A DNA stretch of 64,000 nucleotides from Diplolepis rosae (GCA_030998225.1 JAPYXD010000259.1:4883001-4947000), one strand, 5' to 3'; numbered from the stretch's first letter, positions 1 to 12,518 are shown. The notes: generated by a model not told the origin, from the letters alone. Numbers and translations are program-made.

Positions 1-917
1 TCATTCTTATACCCCCATCTCCCTCCTATTTTAGAAGATAGTATTAATGCCGTATTGTGATGCATGTGAATCATTTCGCAATCCTTTTCACTGACGTACT
101 TCAAAGATAAATTACGTACTCGTATGGGATAAAAGAAAAGCTTTAAGAAAAAGTCCATTTGCGTCAGAATGATAAAAGATTTTATGCAGTTTTGTTTAAA
201 AATATATAAAAGTTATGGAATTTAAAAAAAAAACCCAAAACCTTTCTAAATAAAGGTACTAAACATAAAAAAATTATATGGAAGGCCTAAACTCAAAAAA
301 TAAAAATAAAAATATTAAAGGTGTCAGATTCCCTTAAGAGAATGATAAAATATATATTAGTTATTATTTTCTATTGAATTAATGGAGATAATTAATTTAG
401 ATAATTATAATAGAATGCAGAAGTAATTAAATATGGATTTCTGTACTTAAATAACTTTACTTAATTTCATTAATGCAGTCCTTTCGGTTGATATGAATGC
501 GTATATATAGTAAATGTAGTTTATTGCAGGTAAACACGAGCGCATGTGAGTTCGAATCCTCTGGCTTGAATGTTGATTTAAGCTAAATAGAAACTCGGTT
601 CTATGTGAGTTGATCGAATTTTTTGTGGTTCGTTTACATTTTAGAAGGCCTTACTTTGATTAAAAGAGATCGAATCATTGATCAAATATCAGCCTTTTAA
701 TTGAAGCCTTCTATTTTAACCCTCTGCCTGCCCAAGCTCATCCCCACTCAGAAAGTGGTATCACGTGGGCACATTGTGACACGAAAGGTATAAGTATTTA
801 GTGTGAGAGGTTTAGGATCGTAATTATTTGTAACACAAGCCGCCTTCAATTAAAAATTTTTAAATAATAACTTTATCACTCATCGAATACTCTAAAACTC
901 ATTTATCAGAAGTCAGA
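1..917. other. AT-rich unique sequence, no feature
   Basis: I see no credible coding region, RNA gene or repeat structure here. A TTCGAATCC string near 551 recalls a tRNA B box, but the flanking stem does not pair. Confidence 0.6.
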
Positions 918-1165
918 TGAACTAATGGAATTCAATTAATCGCTAATCCCATGAACAGTATGAATTTTTTAGTAATAAAATGAGTATGTGTAGCATAGCC
1001 TAAAAATGAGTTGTTATATTGGATGAAATAGATTTTAGAAGAAAATGTTTGAATAGATCACTTAAAACATACATTAAATGAAAAATACTACTTGGTTGGC
1101 CACTTGTGGAAGAATTAGAGTCAATTTTTAAGTGTAAAAATGGTAAAAGTTATCCATGTTAAATT
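918..1165 (+). repeat. Left arm of a 3-kb inverted repeat
   Basis: This stretch matches the reverse complement of 3765-4005 over nearly its whole length, with scattered mismatches. Shared blocks include TTGGATGAAATAGATTTTAG and AGATCACTTAAAAC. The arms enclose a TTAA element and its nested passengers, so the pair may be the ends of an older foldback element that was later invaded. No transposase remnant is visible. Confidence 0.75.
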
Positions 1166-1328
1166 TCACTGATTCTATGTGGATGACTTACAACATTCGA
1201 AACAGTGGTTTTTCACTGTTTCGGATTTAGGGGACGGGCTTAAGTAGTATTTTATTCAGATTTAAGGGGTCATTCTAGTTTAAAAACTTAAAAAAATCGC
1301 TTTTTTGTTATTGCATTTTTGGAAAGTA

Positions 1329-1498
1329 CAGTAGGACCCCCATATAAAGTACCTGCTTATAACGTTTTCCTCCTTATAAACATAAAAATACTACTACTGC
1401 TTCTAAAGTAATGGTGGGATACTCTCGTTTTGTCGCCATTGCTCGTTATAAGGAAGCACGGCCAGTCCCGATTTATTCGCTATAAGGGGGTCCTACTG
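1329..1498. mobile_element. pogo/Tigger-like MITE
   Basis: A 170-bp element flanked by TA (1327-1328 and 1499-1500). Its inverted ends are CAGTAGGACCCCCATATAA on the left and, on the minus strand, CAGTAGGACCCCCTTATAG on the right. CAG ends with a TA duplication are typical of pogo/Tigger-type Tc1/mariner elements. It has no coding capacity. It lies inside element N and is therefore younger than it. Confidence 0.8.
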
Positions 1499-2114
1499 TA
1501 TATATATATATTTTTTTTTTTAAATATTATGTGAAGGTACTTTGTATGGTGCAGGCATCGCTGGTTTAGCGTTTTTTTTTAAATTGCGGTTTGCGCCCTA
1601 GCTAGTATCATACACAGACTTTTCGTTAGAGTAAATCATAAAAATGAATTACATTTTAGTATGATATCGTTTCAAAATGAGGCAAACAGGGTTTACGTAT
1701 CAGAATTTAATATAGTTGTTTTCAAGCTGCGAAGTTAATATTTTCGTTTGAATAAATGGAATATATGTTCTACTAACTGTTATAAAACCTACGAAAATTT
1801 GAAATTCATTATATCGAATTTGGGAAGCGAAACAAAGAATATGTCAATCTGAAAATCACTATATGAAAAATCACTCACTCCGCCAAAAGGTTTGACCTTC
1901 AGAAGTGACGGCTCTGGATTATGAATTCTTGTGTCTTTTTCTAACGCGTGCAAAACAAGAGGAAGATGGGGGAAGAGGGCTTTGGCACTAAGAAGAGGGG
2001 AGGTTTCAGTGGAAACGCATACACAAATATTATTATCATACCTTATTTATGTTCTCATATTTAAGTACGCAATGATACACTATTTATAATCGCACACGCT
2101 TGAATTAAATTTTA

Positions 2115-2205
2115 GAATCGCTATTTGGGTTCGAACCCTCCACCCCTACCTATATCTATATAAGTAAACGCATTCCTAATGTCTAAAGCCTCTCGGCTAT
2201 TCTCG
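2115..2205 (-). repeat. Degenerate tRNA-like sequence (SINE head or tRNA relic)
   Basis: Read on the minus strand there is a TAGCCGAGAGGC string (2188-2199) resembling a Leu/Ser tRNA A box. It is followed about 50 bases later by GGGTTCGAACCC (2127-2138), resembling a B box. The T stem and acceptor stem do not pair well, so this is not a functional tRNA gene. A tRNA-derived SINE or pseudogene is the likeliest reading. Confidence 0.35.
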
Positions 2206-2650
2206 CTTATCATATTCCGAAAGAAAACTCGCTTATAAGCCACTACTGAGTTGGACAGACTTGGATCGAGTCTACGAAGCCAATCGGATAACATCGGAAG
2301 CACTCGGACGACATTCTGAAACGAATTATACGAAAAACCAAAAATGAATGTTTTGATTTTTGTTGCGCGTTGCTAGGTTTCTGGCAAGTTCATATTCATA
2401 ATATGAATTTCTTAAATATGCTTTCCAGGTTATAATATTCATTTTTAGACTTATTAAAATTATTTTTAGAAACATTAGTAATTTTTTCGTATTCTAAAGT
2501 TTTTTAATGGAGATTCATAATATTTGATATTTGAAATACTAATTTTTCGTCTACACGTTTCAGACTCTTATGACTATATTGAATTTCGATGCCATGATAT
2601 GAATAAGTGAAATAAAACCTCGGCTTTCCCCACTTTAAAACAATATTATA

Positions 2651-3103
2651 CAGTCAAGTGTCGTCTATTTCAAGTATCCCGAAACGAGAGTCTTGTTTAT
2701 TTCAAGTCGCGAGGGGTCCCCACCCAATGTGCTCAGATTGCAACCTACTCACACGATTGCACGCCGTATCCGTATGAAGAGAGTAGGAAGAGACGACGGG
2801 GCGAGGAGAATGAGGAGAAGTAGTAGGAGTCGTTCTCGCATGCGAGAGCGAAAAGGAAAGAACAAAAGCAGCGCGCCTCGTCATCTCTCCCTACTCGCTT
2901 CACACGAATACGGCGTGCAGTCGTGTTTGTATTAGGTACCCCGGTTTGCAATCTGAGCACACTGTCCCCACCACTGCCTTAGTTGCCATACCGACTGAAT
3001 GCACCTCGCCCCCACTCTTCTCACTTTTTCCGAGCGTCACCTGACAGTGAAATAGTGGGGCGTGGAGGGGAGCGTGAAACTTGAAATACACGAGACTTGA
3101 CTG
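2651..3103. mobile_element. CAGT-ended foldback MITE with GC-richer core
   Basis: Flanked by TA (2649-2650 and 3104-3105). Terminal inverted repeats begin CAGTCAAGTGTCGTCTATTT on the left and CAGTCAAGTCTCGTGTATTT on the right read in reverse. A second internal inverted repeat is built around GTGCTCAGATTGCAA and TGCACGCCGTAT. The core is visibly richer in GC than its surroundings, which opens several short frames. These contain low-complexity Arg/Ser runs and I do not call them genes. Confidence 0.8.
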
Positions 3104-3764
3104 TATATGAGATTTTTGTTTTAGATGGTACGTCACCAAGATTTTATCAACAGCGCAGACATACCTAATTTTTAGGAGTCACGTTTACCTGCTGTTTATG
3201 TAGAACAAAAGTCTATAAAAAAATATAACCTTTTTTTTTTTTTAATGTAATTTATGAGTATTCATTAATCCCAACAAGTTTTATATCAATCAGTATAATA
3301 GCAACCTCTAAAAAAATACATAAAAATAGCCTTTTTTCAAGCGCCTAAACCAGAATGACTCCTTAAACTAAATGCTCAACATGGCTATTGAATTCTAAAA
3401 AATAATAGTATTGATATTATCTGATATAATGGGAGAAAATATTAATGCTACTTTAAATGCGGAATTCGATTAAGAAAATGTAATGAATTGATTTTGAATA
3501 TTTGATTCAGTTTTTAATAAAATACTATGTAATTACGTCCGTATTGGACGAATAAATTAAATTCTTGTAAATATAATTATTATTTATGAATGATAAGAAT
3601 TAAATTTCGTTGTGTTTTGTGTCTAAAAATACACATAAAAACTCGGATATAAATTTTTTTCAGGTAGAAACTATAAAATTAACGTCAACTAAAACAATAT
3701 TTGTTCACTTACTGTGGCTATGGCGTTACTTACGAAAATCTAACCTCCATGTTTGTGAATGACC

Positions 3765-4005
3765 TTTACCATTTTACACTTAAACGTTTACTCTAATTCT
3801 ACCATAAGTGGTCAATCAAGTAGTATTCTTCGTTTAATGTACGTTTTAAGTGATCTATTCAGACATTTTTTTCTAAAATCTATTTCATCCAATACAACAT
3901 TCCATTTTTAGGTTATGCGGCATATTTTGATTTTCATACCACATAATTCATATTATTCATGGGATTAGCGATTAATTGAGTTCCACTAATTCATTTGCCT
4001 CATTT
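3765..4005 (-). repeat. Right arm of the 3-kb inverted repeat
   Basis: Reverse complement partner of 918-1165. The outer boundary lies near the block TTCATGGGATTAGCGATTAA, which appears inverted on the left side. The stretch between this arm and the right end of element N is ordinary AT-rich sequence. Confidence 0.75.
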
Positions 4006-5450
4006 GCCGATTATTGAATAATAGGATTACTTATAATTACTTTATCTTCTATTGACACAAATTTTAGATCAATTTCCAGAGATTTCTTTATTTTCTCGTA
4101 TCTTATTTTTCAAAATCGGCATTTTATAGGATTTTATGCAAAAAATTTTCATTTCTACATTATTTTGAACTTAACCAGGGTTGCCACTATTTTCGCATAT
4201 GAAAATTCCATGACTTTTGCAGATTTCCTACGTCTAGAATTTTCATTTTTCCAGATTTTTTTGTAATATCCTATATAAATAAATGGTTAAGAAAAATTGC
4301 AAATGTGATAAAATACATTTTTTATTGACAGTAAATTATGTTTCTATAATATGGGATCGATATATCTTATTTTTTATGATATACTAAATATATTTGTCAA
4401 TTTTTCAGCGCTATTTTTGAACAGTAAAAAATCTAACTAATATGATTTTACCAACTTTATCATTTTTACCGTTTTCCAGAAAAAGTATGAACCCTATCAA
4501 CTTGTAGTTATACTTTTATTCTCTATTTATTTTAAAATTTATAAAATTAGGAAGTTTCGGAATCAATAGATCTAGAGTTTACGTTTTGATTTAAGAGCTC
4601 TCCAAGGTCTTTAACTTTAGCGGATGACTTCATTAATTACAGTACTTGAAAAATGGTCAAAATTATGCTTCTGAGAAATTTTGATTTTTATGATCAGATT
4701 GCTATTCAGAAGATAAAAATCTAAGGAAAATGACCTGAGGCATTCAGATTGCAAAATTTTTGTCAAACAGTGTTATTAATACCTGCGAATTGCAAAGTTT
4801 GTAACCGATACGATTCTCTTGGGTCGCTTTCCACGAATCCTTTTGTTGAGGTTGTAAAACGCACTCGCTTTTCGAGATAGACAATCGACGTTTGAAATCG
4901 ATAGCTCCCAACGGGGTTGAAAGGTCCACGGGAGGGTAATCTGTGCTATTGTGGAGGGCAGGTAGAGTCGCTAGAATTTACTTTCTGATCCGGAGATATT
5001 GCAGGTGCGTTTTCGCTATTCAAAGAATCCTTGATTCTCTGACCTATCCAGCAAAGTCCTTACAGCCAATGTACAACCATAAAAAGCAACTCCTAATTAA
5101 AAATAGAAACCTTTTTTTCTACTTTTACAATTGCCAATAAAGTTTATTTGGGAACCTTTTGCAAATTAAGGAAACAGACTTTTCAACTTTAAGGGGATTA
5201 ATACTGAAGAAATCCTTTAAAGAAAGAACAGTAACTATAAAAGGTGTTCAATAAAAGTAGATGCTCAAAAATAACTTGGAACGATTGGGTACGGGAATCT
5301 AGATTCTGGACCTGTTATGGACCCTATTTAGACTGGATAAATCTGTTCAAATGGCAACCAGAATTTTTAATTTAAAACTGGTTTTTAGGCCAATTTTTCT
5401 TATTGCACGCATAAAAAAGGTTCGGGAGTTTTAGCCATTCTGTTGTAGGT
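4006..5450. other. AT-rich sequence with a weak hAT-like candidate
   Basis: Between 4176 and 4496 the ends CAGGGTTGCC and (minus strand) TAGGGTTCAT are similar, and both are followed by TTTTC-rich sequence. This suggests a degraded hAT-type MITE, but no 8-bp target duplication is visible. The remainder, 4500-5450, shows nothing I can support. Confidence 0.3.
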
Positions 5451-6150
5451 TGGACTATTCACTGTTAAACGATTCCCTTCACTGTTCAAGGATTTTCTAT
5501 TCAAAATTGTAACGAGAGAAAATCAATTAACAGTTAAAAGATTGTTGTTTCAAATGATATCCTTTTACTGTTAAAATATTTCCTTTGGTCTGCAAATGAA
5601 ATCCTTTGCCGTACAAAGGAAATATAATTTCGAAGAAGAAGAAAAACAAATTGTTTGATATAACCTATACGAAATTTACACAAGCTCAACTTTGACAAAT
5701 GCCAATATTAAATCGATCATCATCAATACTGTAATAATGATACGTCTTAGATTTCAGCTTAAAGAAATATTAAGATACAACTTTGATGAAAACCATAATA
5801 TTCAATGAAATTCAAGGACGATTTACGAAATTAATTAAAAAAAGGACGACTGATAACCCTTCGATGGTTAAAAGCCTCAAAAATTAATAAATTTAGAATA
5901 CTTCGATTGTCAGAAACAATGAAAAATGAGGCTATGTGGATAAAAATGGCACAATCCTTTAATAGTGAAAGGATTTCTTTTCAGACTCAAAAGAAATCTT
6001 TTATCGGTAAAACTATTTTCGTTTCGCATTTTTCATATGAGTTTTTCAAAAGTGAAACGATTCTGTTGATAGACAAAAGAAATCTGCTTAATTTCAATGA
6101 ATGCGTTCTGAAAGGAATGTAATTTCACTATCAATAGACTTTTTTTAGAG
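5451..6150 (+). mobile_element. MITE family D, copy 3 (diverged, long form)
   Basis: It shares blocks with the two D copies near 42 and 43.5 kb: AAACGATTCCCTTCA, AGGATTTTCTATTCAAAAT, TGATATAACCTAT, GATAGACAAAAGAAATCTG and CACTATCAATAGAC at the right end. About 300 bp (roughly 5730-6030) are absent from the other copies; they are either an insertion or sequence lost from the shorter copies. The left terminus is decayed. It has no coding potential of its own. Confidence 0.65.
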
Positions 6151-6269
6151 ATTAATATAATATGTCTCTCTGAACTATACAGCATGTTAAACACAGCAAT
6201 GAAAATATTGTAAGAGAAACTGGTCAAATCAGAAATATAATATCGGAAGACGAACAATAAATACTGCCA

Positions 6270-6420
6270 CTCTGTAAATCTGAACCAGTCAAATTTCTGT
6301 GATTTCTGAATCAGCGATTTGTCTTTTCACTGAATGATCAGTGAAAAAAAATTTTTCACTGTTAAATCAGTCAATTTTCACTGATAATCAGTAGATTTTG
6401 ACTCATTCAGATTTAGAGAG
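6270..6420. mobile_element. MITE family F copy (short foldback)
   Basis: Ends CTCTGTAAATC and ATTTAGAGAG are inverted and flanked by CA on both sides. The interior is built from repeated CACTGATTCAGTG-like words in both orientations, which marks this family across the window. Confidence 0.75.
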
Positions 6421-7095
6421 CATAGCAAACAATAATATGCTTGATTTATTCATATTTATTCAGTTATAATCGGATGATCAAAATACACATCCCATATTGC
6501 TGTGTCTATGCCAGCAATAAAGGTTTAATTAGTCATAAGTATGGTTGTAATGGCTATTCCTTTTTATCCGTGCAGCATGTGTATCACATGTGGGCCCAGT
6601 TTAAGCCCAGTTTGAGTAAAGTTCATTTTTTAAAGGGTTATACGGTCGAGCAAATTTTTGGTTGATTCCATTGAAGACGATTTGTTTGGATAAGATTTAC
6701 TCAAATAAAACAAATATCTCAGCTGAATTAACCAAATTTTGTTTGACTCAACCAATTATCTTGGTTACACTCAGAAATATGTACTCAATTCAACAAAACC
6801 ATTTTGTTAAATTAACCAACAAATTTGGGTAAGTCGAATACAATTTTTTTAATTTTGAGAACAAAATTTAGTAGATAGACTACTTTCGATTTTGATAATG
6901 GAAAAAAAATTTCCAACAAATTTTGTGAAATTGAACTTTTTTTTCATTTTCGAAACCAAATGTAGTCTATTCACGTCCGTTTTCAACTTCTCTACAATTT
7001 CCCAAACTTTGAAAACAAAATTTTATGTTTTTTGGACATAAACATGTGGGAACATAAAATCAATAAAATTTACTAATTTCGGAAATGTCACATGC
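6421..7095. other. AT-rich sequence with degraded repeat pieces
   Basis: 6690-6840 contains AACCAAATTTTGTTTGA-type words and a CACTCAGAAATAT terminus at 6768 that resemble decayed TA-flanked MITEs. 6940-7040 shares ACGTCC, TTTCCCAAA and TTTTGGACATAAA-like blocks with 32790-32880 and 34080-34230, so it is a low-copy dispersed repeat. Confidence 0.4.
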
Positions 7096-7386
7096 CCTTC
7101 AAAAATTTATCTCCCAAAATTGGAAACAGTAAAGTTGTAAAGGTTCTTTTTCCTGAAAAAATGATTTGTGATTTATTAGAATCGCATCATTTTGTAAAAT
7201 TTGGTATGAAGCGATAAGGAAAAAAGTTCATCAAAAATAAAATTTCTTATTTTTCTGCATTTAAAATTTTTTTCATGGAAAATAATCCTTTCTCTTTCAA
7301 ATTAGCCCTTCGATACTAATATTGCTATTCTTGAAACCAAAATTATCAATTTTTGCCTGAGGTCTAATTTTCGCGGATGAACTACC
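7096..7386 (-). mobile_element. MITE family A, copy 1 (right half only)
   Basis: The right terminus AACTACC is followed by TTAA (7387-7390), as in the full copies at 51.9-56.7 kb. Shared blocks are ATTGGAAACAGT, TTTATTAGAATCGCAT, AATATTGCTATTCTTGAAA and TTTTTGCCTGAGGTCTAAT. The left half is missing. Confidence 0.8.
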
Positions 7387-7390
7387 TTAA

Positions 7391-9300
7391 AAGTAATTTA
7401 TTTGTTCAGATGGAATAGAACGTTTCGCACTTGACTTCAAAATAAAGAATGTTTTAAAAAATCAATTTAGCTTAAATCGAGCATGAGATACAAGTGTTAT
7501 TCTCATTTTTGAGCAGCAGAAAATTTCCAACATATCAATCCGAAGTAACAGTGTGGATAACTAGAAAATTAACTCGACTTAAACTAGGCCCAAGCCTGGC
7601 TCAAAATCGTTCGTTAATATAGTTTTTTCAAAAAATCATTGACATTGACGTTGAAAATATTGCATCTAATAGATGAAAAGTGAAATAAATTTAATTTAGT
7701 AAAAATTATAATGGAGGATCTTTAATCAAAATGTGTTAGAGTGATTTCAATTGACTCTCAAACAATCTCCCTCATTTGTCTATACCCCTATATATTTATA
7801 TACTGATTCTAATTGCAGTATCAAGTAGAGTTAACTCTAGACATGTAGTCCAGTTTTGATAAAAGAGTTGTTGATATTATAATCAATATTGCATGCGGCT
7901 TCCAGCTTTATGATCGCGTCAATTCGATTAATTGCCATAATTGATTTCGACATATTCGCATTTCGCCATATCCAGATCCACTTTATTTTTTACGAGCGAT
8001 CGTTATAAACCATTGGAGATAATTAGAGAAATCATAAAACTGAAATCAATTTTCAAAATTGCGATATGTACTGCCCACTTAAATCAATCAATAAAAGGAA
8101 GTTAAAATAAATTATTTTATTACTTTTAAATATAGTTGAGTTTGAAATCTGACACTGTTTACCTTTCGTAGATTTCAATTAAAATTGTCTGTTTATCTAT
8201 CGCTTTTAGCGATTAAACTCATCTAATACTCAATTGAAACGATTTCTAAATTAAAATCAGTCTAGTCTAGATTTGGACTAGTCATTTTTAAAGCAAAAGA
8301 AAAAAAAACTGCAATAAAAACTATTCTCGAAGATTAAAATAATCAGCGTTGGTAAAAATATTATTTCCAGAAAGTTCACTCCATAAAAGTATAACGGCCA
8401 TAAAAAACAGGACAAGCAAGTGCTTATCTTATCTAATTACGAGTGCTTTTATGTCATCGACTGGAGTGCAAGCTTTTTACTTCCTCGCATTAATTCTTAG
8501 AAGCTTCTCGAAATTGAAGACTCGAGATGACTCGGAGTCGCCCACACCTAATGCATTCGATGAATCCTACATCCTCGTAAAATACAAAAAATTGCGAGAC
8601 ACACATCTATATCGCGTTATAATTTGAATCTCAAGACCTCAGAGATCGACATCATGTACATAAATTGCTGTTGTCAACCTTTGTCGACTTGAGCGATTCA
8701 TAAAGCATTATAATTCAATTGAGTTATAATAAAAAAAAGTGCAGAATTTCAAGATCAATGAACTTTTATAAGCACTGGCCAAATAAATGTCATTGGTTCT
8801 TAAATAACACTAAGTTAAAGATGAAAATTGAATAAAAAAGATTGAAGTGAAAGTCCACTGGATTTATCAACTACCTTGAAATAACAATCAGATACAAGGC
8901 TTAACAATTTTTCTAGAACGTATTTAAATACGAGAAATCATGAATCGGGGAAAATGATAATTATAATTCCTTTATCGTTCATAAAATACTGATCCGATGA
9001 AAAAAATTCTAGTTAGCCAACATTACTTTATCAATAAGAAATTTTCTCAAATTATTCGTTTCCTTATCTATTCGATTACTTGATGTTTGAAACTGACTGA
9101 ATTAAAATCAGAGGACGACTTTTCTTTATGCAATCAGAAATTTTACGTTTATTCTCAGTCAAAATGACATATTGCATAAAAAACCGGTAACTGATGTTAA
9201 TTAATTAATTACTGATTCATACCAGAGAGTTGCTTATAAAAATATATATAGAATCAAATATTTTAATTGATTCACCAAATGTTGACTCAACAAAAGATTT
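7391..9300. other. AT-rich unique sequence
   Basis: I find no repeat family, RNA gene or credible exon. The window 8349-8627 is open on the plus strand and slightly less AT-rich, but it has no ATG at its start, no recognisable domain and no convincing splice sites. Confidence 0.5.
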
Positions 9301-9302
9301 TG

Positions 9303-9446
9303 CTCTCTAAACCTGAATCAGTGAACGGTCACTGATTCGCAGTGACTATTCACTGATGGCAGCAGTTATGTCTTTCACTGATAATTCAACTCATGAATCA
9401 GTAAAATAGAATGAATTCACTTATTGAATCAGTGAAATCTTCAGGT
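9303..9446. mobile_element. MITE family F copy (decayed)
   Basis: It begins with CTCTCTAAACCTGAATCAGT and contains the family's CACTGATTCGCAGTGA and GAATCAGTGAAAT words. The right terminus has diverged and no duplication can be read. Confidence 0.6.
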
Positions 9447-10744
9447 GGGAATAATAAAACCAGAAATATATTTTAACAATCGATAAACTCTTTTATTTTA
9501 GGTTAAACAACCTAAAAAGAAATTATTATTAGTATTTATTATTATATATTATAATTATTATTGTGTATAATTATACTATGTAACGTGTAGATGAAACTTT
9601 TGAATTTGTGAATTTTTTATTCTTACGATAAAAAACCATCCAATAAATCCACTAATTTATCATTGCAACTTTATTAATTAATATTTAAAGAGAAATTAAA
9701 GGGAAAAATTAGAAATCATTTTAAAATAAATAATTATTATTGTTTGGTAAATTAAGGAACGTTACAGATATACATTTAATAATTGTATTATAAGTGATGA
9801 ACTAATTTCAGTTCATTCTCTTGTCTTACAATACTTCTGACTTTCACAAGACAATTATTGTGAAAATTAATGTTGCAAACTGTACCTGAATGCATACGAA
9901 TGCGTATTATGCTCAAGTCAGTATCGCCTTCGTAATACCGCTTACGAAACTTATTTTTCCGGGCGATAACCTCTCAGTTTGCCTTTTACAAACATAGTGA
10001 TAGTGTATTTCTACTTTAAATAAACGTCTATCGATATAGAAAAACAGATTTGAAATTAAAGAAATGTTTCATTATTTTCTATTAGTATCAGTCAAATTGA
10101 AAGATTTGCAAAACTTAAACCCCGTGTGGAAAAATTTTTTGGCGCTTGTCTGGGTATCCAGTTGCTAGTAAAACTCTCGTCTGCGTCTGGTTAGCGGCTA
10201 ATTAGCTAAAGTGAATTTTAAAAAATTGATTGATATAGACACTTAGAAATTTTTATGTCATAAAGGGCTAACCAGCTTGAGTTCTGAGCCAGACTAGACT
10301 GTCAAGACGAGAAGAAAGAAAAAACTTTATTCAGTAGTGATAATTTTTTATTTTTTATTTTTTATTTTAGAGACCCTGGAAATTTTTTGAAACTAGTTAA
10401 AAAAAATGTAAGTAATTGGAACTTAGAAATTTGATTATTATGGATCTCGGACAGGCTATATCAGTTTTTAAATATTCGAATTTCCAAAACCTTGAACAGC
10501 TGTTTCTCAAGTTCTCTCACTTATTAAGACTTAAATTTATTGTAAATCTTAATCTCTGTTCTATATCAAGATTTGTAAACTTGTCAGATTCTTTCAATTT
10601 TATTTATCATTCTTTTTGGCAATCATACAAAATTTAAATCAACTATATATATATACTATTAATCTAAAATATATTTGCTTAAATTTTTCCTTTTCATTCC
10701 ATAAACTGCATAAACGATGTGTTGATTAATGAATAATTAATTTA
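9447..10744. other. AT-rich sequence with one small imperfect hairpin
   Basis: CTGGTTAGC at 10187-10195 is the reverse complement of GCTAACCAG at 10267-10275. Further pairing is possible between CTCGTCT and AGACGAG outside it, giving a hairpin of about 130 bases. The rest is simple AT-rich DNA. Confidence 0.4.
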
Positions 10745-10746
10745 TA

Positions 10747-11114
10747 CACTGAGTTGGCAAATTTGTAGAAATAACTCCAAAAGTCTTTAGAGCTGGAAAA
10801 AATATTTAGTTGTTCCAACCAAACAATTTTGTTAAATGAATTAAGATCTTTGATTGATTTAACCAAATCTTATCTAAACAAAACATTTTCAGATTATAAA
10901 CAATTTTTTTGGTTAAATAAAAAAAAGGCTAGTTAACCGTATAAGCAAATTCTTTAGTTAATTTAACCAAAATTTCATTGTACTAACTAAATATTTTTCT
11001 GAATGAAGAATATTTGGTTGATTCAACTAAATATTTTGTTGACCGTATAACAACAATATTCTTTGGTTAAACCAACTAAGAATTTCTTGCTCCAACTAAA
11101 TATTTTTCTGAGTG
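10747..11114. mobile_element. TA-flanked foldback MITE, family C
   Basis: CACTGAG at the left and CTGAGTG at the right are inverted and flanked by TA (10745-10746 and 11115-11116). The body consists of reiterated AACCAAATATTTTGTTGA-like words in both orientations. Decayed copies of the same style are scattered at 25.5-25.9, 28.97-29.36, 32.2-32.7 and 37.4-37.9 kb. TA duplication and the CACT terminus suggest Tc1/mariner-type mobilisation; this is inference. Confidence 0.65.
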
Positions 11115-11130
11115 TAGAAATTTACTGTTA

Positions 11131-11513
11131 CACTCAGACAAGAGATTTGATGCAATGAAAAAAATAATGATTTGTTTGAAAGGCTTTTCTTGATTCAAAC
11201 AAGAGATTCATTTAAAAAAAATAACATTCGTTTAATTAAAAAAAATATCTTTGGGCTGAATAAATAATTGGTTTAATCAAATACATTTTTTTAAAACAAA
11301 GAAATTAATGTATTGATATATATAGTCAAAGATATAGTTTGTTTGATTTAAGGCAGAAATTTATTTGATTTGAAAAAAATTTTATTTGGTTTAAAGATAC
11401 TTTGTTTGAATCAAACAAATTTTATTTTATTCAAATAAATCAATTTTTTAAATCAAAGAAAGTCTTTCAAACAAATAATTTTCTTTGATTCAATCAAATT
11501 TTTTCTCTGCGTG
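11131..11513. mobile_element. Foldback MITE family B, copy 1
   Basis: Flanked by TA (11129-11130 and 11514-11515), with inverted ends CACTCAGACAAGAGATTTGA and (reverse) CACGCAGAGAAAAAATTTGA. It is collinear with 27605-27986: both share a central GTCAAAGATAT block and an asymmetric TTTGATTTAAGGCAGAAA string. It lies only 16 bp from the neighbouring family C element. Almost the whole element can pair with itself. Confidence 0.85.
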
Positions 11514-12262
11514 TACGACTTGAAGAACAACAATATTTTTAACGATCTAAAGTTTATAAACATTCATAAAGGATATTTGCAATCTTAGAGGACATCTCGT
11601 GATGATTGATAAGATGTAAGAAAGTAATGACGTCTTAAAATGAGTTTAGCATTACCATCATATCTCGATTGGAGATCAAGGAGTCTTTTCCTTCAGTCAC
11701 TTTACTTGGATTATCCTATACCCTCATTATCTAAATCCTATTACCCATACAACTTGCGTTTAGATATTATAAAGTTGATTATAAATTTACTCTCTGCAAA
11801 ATTATTCGAGTGTACAAAGCCAATAGCATATAGCACACATGAAGCTAGAATTTCTTTTATTTTACTTTGTACAGGATTCTCTTTTCGGAATATTCCGAAA
11901 CACGTAATTGAAGCTTTATACACTTACAATTTCGTATAATTAAAATACATTTAAGACGCAATTATTCAACTTACAGTAAAAAAATTTGGTTAAATGAAAA
12001 AAATACTTGGTTGATCCAACAAAATTTTATGCTCTGTAAAATTTGGTGAAATGGATAAAAAATTTGCTTCATCGAACCAAATATTTTAGTTAATTTCAAC
12101 AAATTTCAAGTATTTATTAGATTCAACGAAAAAAATTGGTCAAGTCAATAAAATACTTTGTGAATTCAACAAAACGATTTCGTTCAGTGAAAAACATTTT
12201 TTTTCAGATTGCAGCTTCATAATTTTAAAATTATCAAAATTCTTTTACAGTTTTCGTAAATC
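11514..12262. other. AT-rich sequence with decayed family C words
   Basis: 11960-12200 holds several GGTTGATCCAACAAAAT-like words typical of family C, without clear ends. Nothing else is supported. Confidence 0.4.
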
Positions 12263-12264
12263 TA

Positions 12265-12518
12265 CACAGAAAAAAATAGTTCAGTAAAATGTATAGAACC
12301 GTTCAAGAGTCGGGGATACAGACATTTGCGGAACAGAGTTCTGCAAAATTGACAGAATTTTTCAGTATAAAATGCGGAACATTCAGGAAAAATTATTGAA
12401 AGTTCCGCATTAATTATGAAAAGTTCGATAAATTTTGTAGAACTTTGTCACGTAAATTCCTGTATCCTTAACTCTTAAACAGTTCTATATAAAGTTTATT
12501 AAACTGTTTTTTTCCGTG
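12265..12518. mobile_element. TA-flanked foldback MITE, 254 bp
   Basis: Flanked by TA (12263-12264 and 12519-12520). Inverted ends CACAGAAAAAAATAGTT and (reverse) CACGGAAAAAAACAGTTT are followed by matching AGAACYGTTYAAGAGT and GGATACAG blocks, giving arms of roughly 70 bp. It is non-coding. Confidence 0.85.

Larger units (their letters stand above)
1266..3362. mobile_element. TTAA-flanked DNA element N, about 2.1 kb
   Basis: TTAA lies directly outside both ends (1262-1265 and 3363-3366). The termini are inverted: the left begins GGGGTCATTCTAGTTTA, and the right read on the minus strand begins GGAGTCATTCTGGTTTA, with similarity continuing for about 30 bp. Known TTAA users are piggyBac, Kolobok and Sola3; the GGG start does not settle which. 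No transposase is readable. The interior holds two TA-flanked MITEs and a tRNA-like fragment, so the true element was originally much shorter. Confidence 0.65.

Noticed and set aside
540..565. TTCGAATCC string resembling a tRNA B box
   Set aside because: The T stem does not pair, and no A box or acceptor stem is found upstream.
2693..2935. 80-codon frame with Arg/Ser-rich run
   Set aside because: It lies wholly inside a foldback MITE, starts at TTG, and overlaps two frames on the other strand. Its residues reflect the GC-rich inverted repeat.
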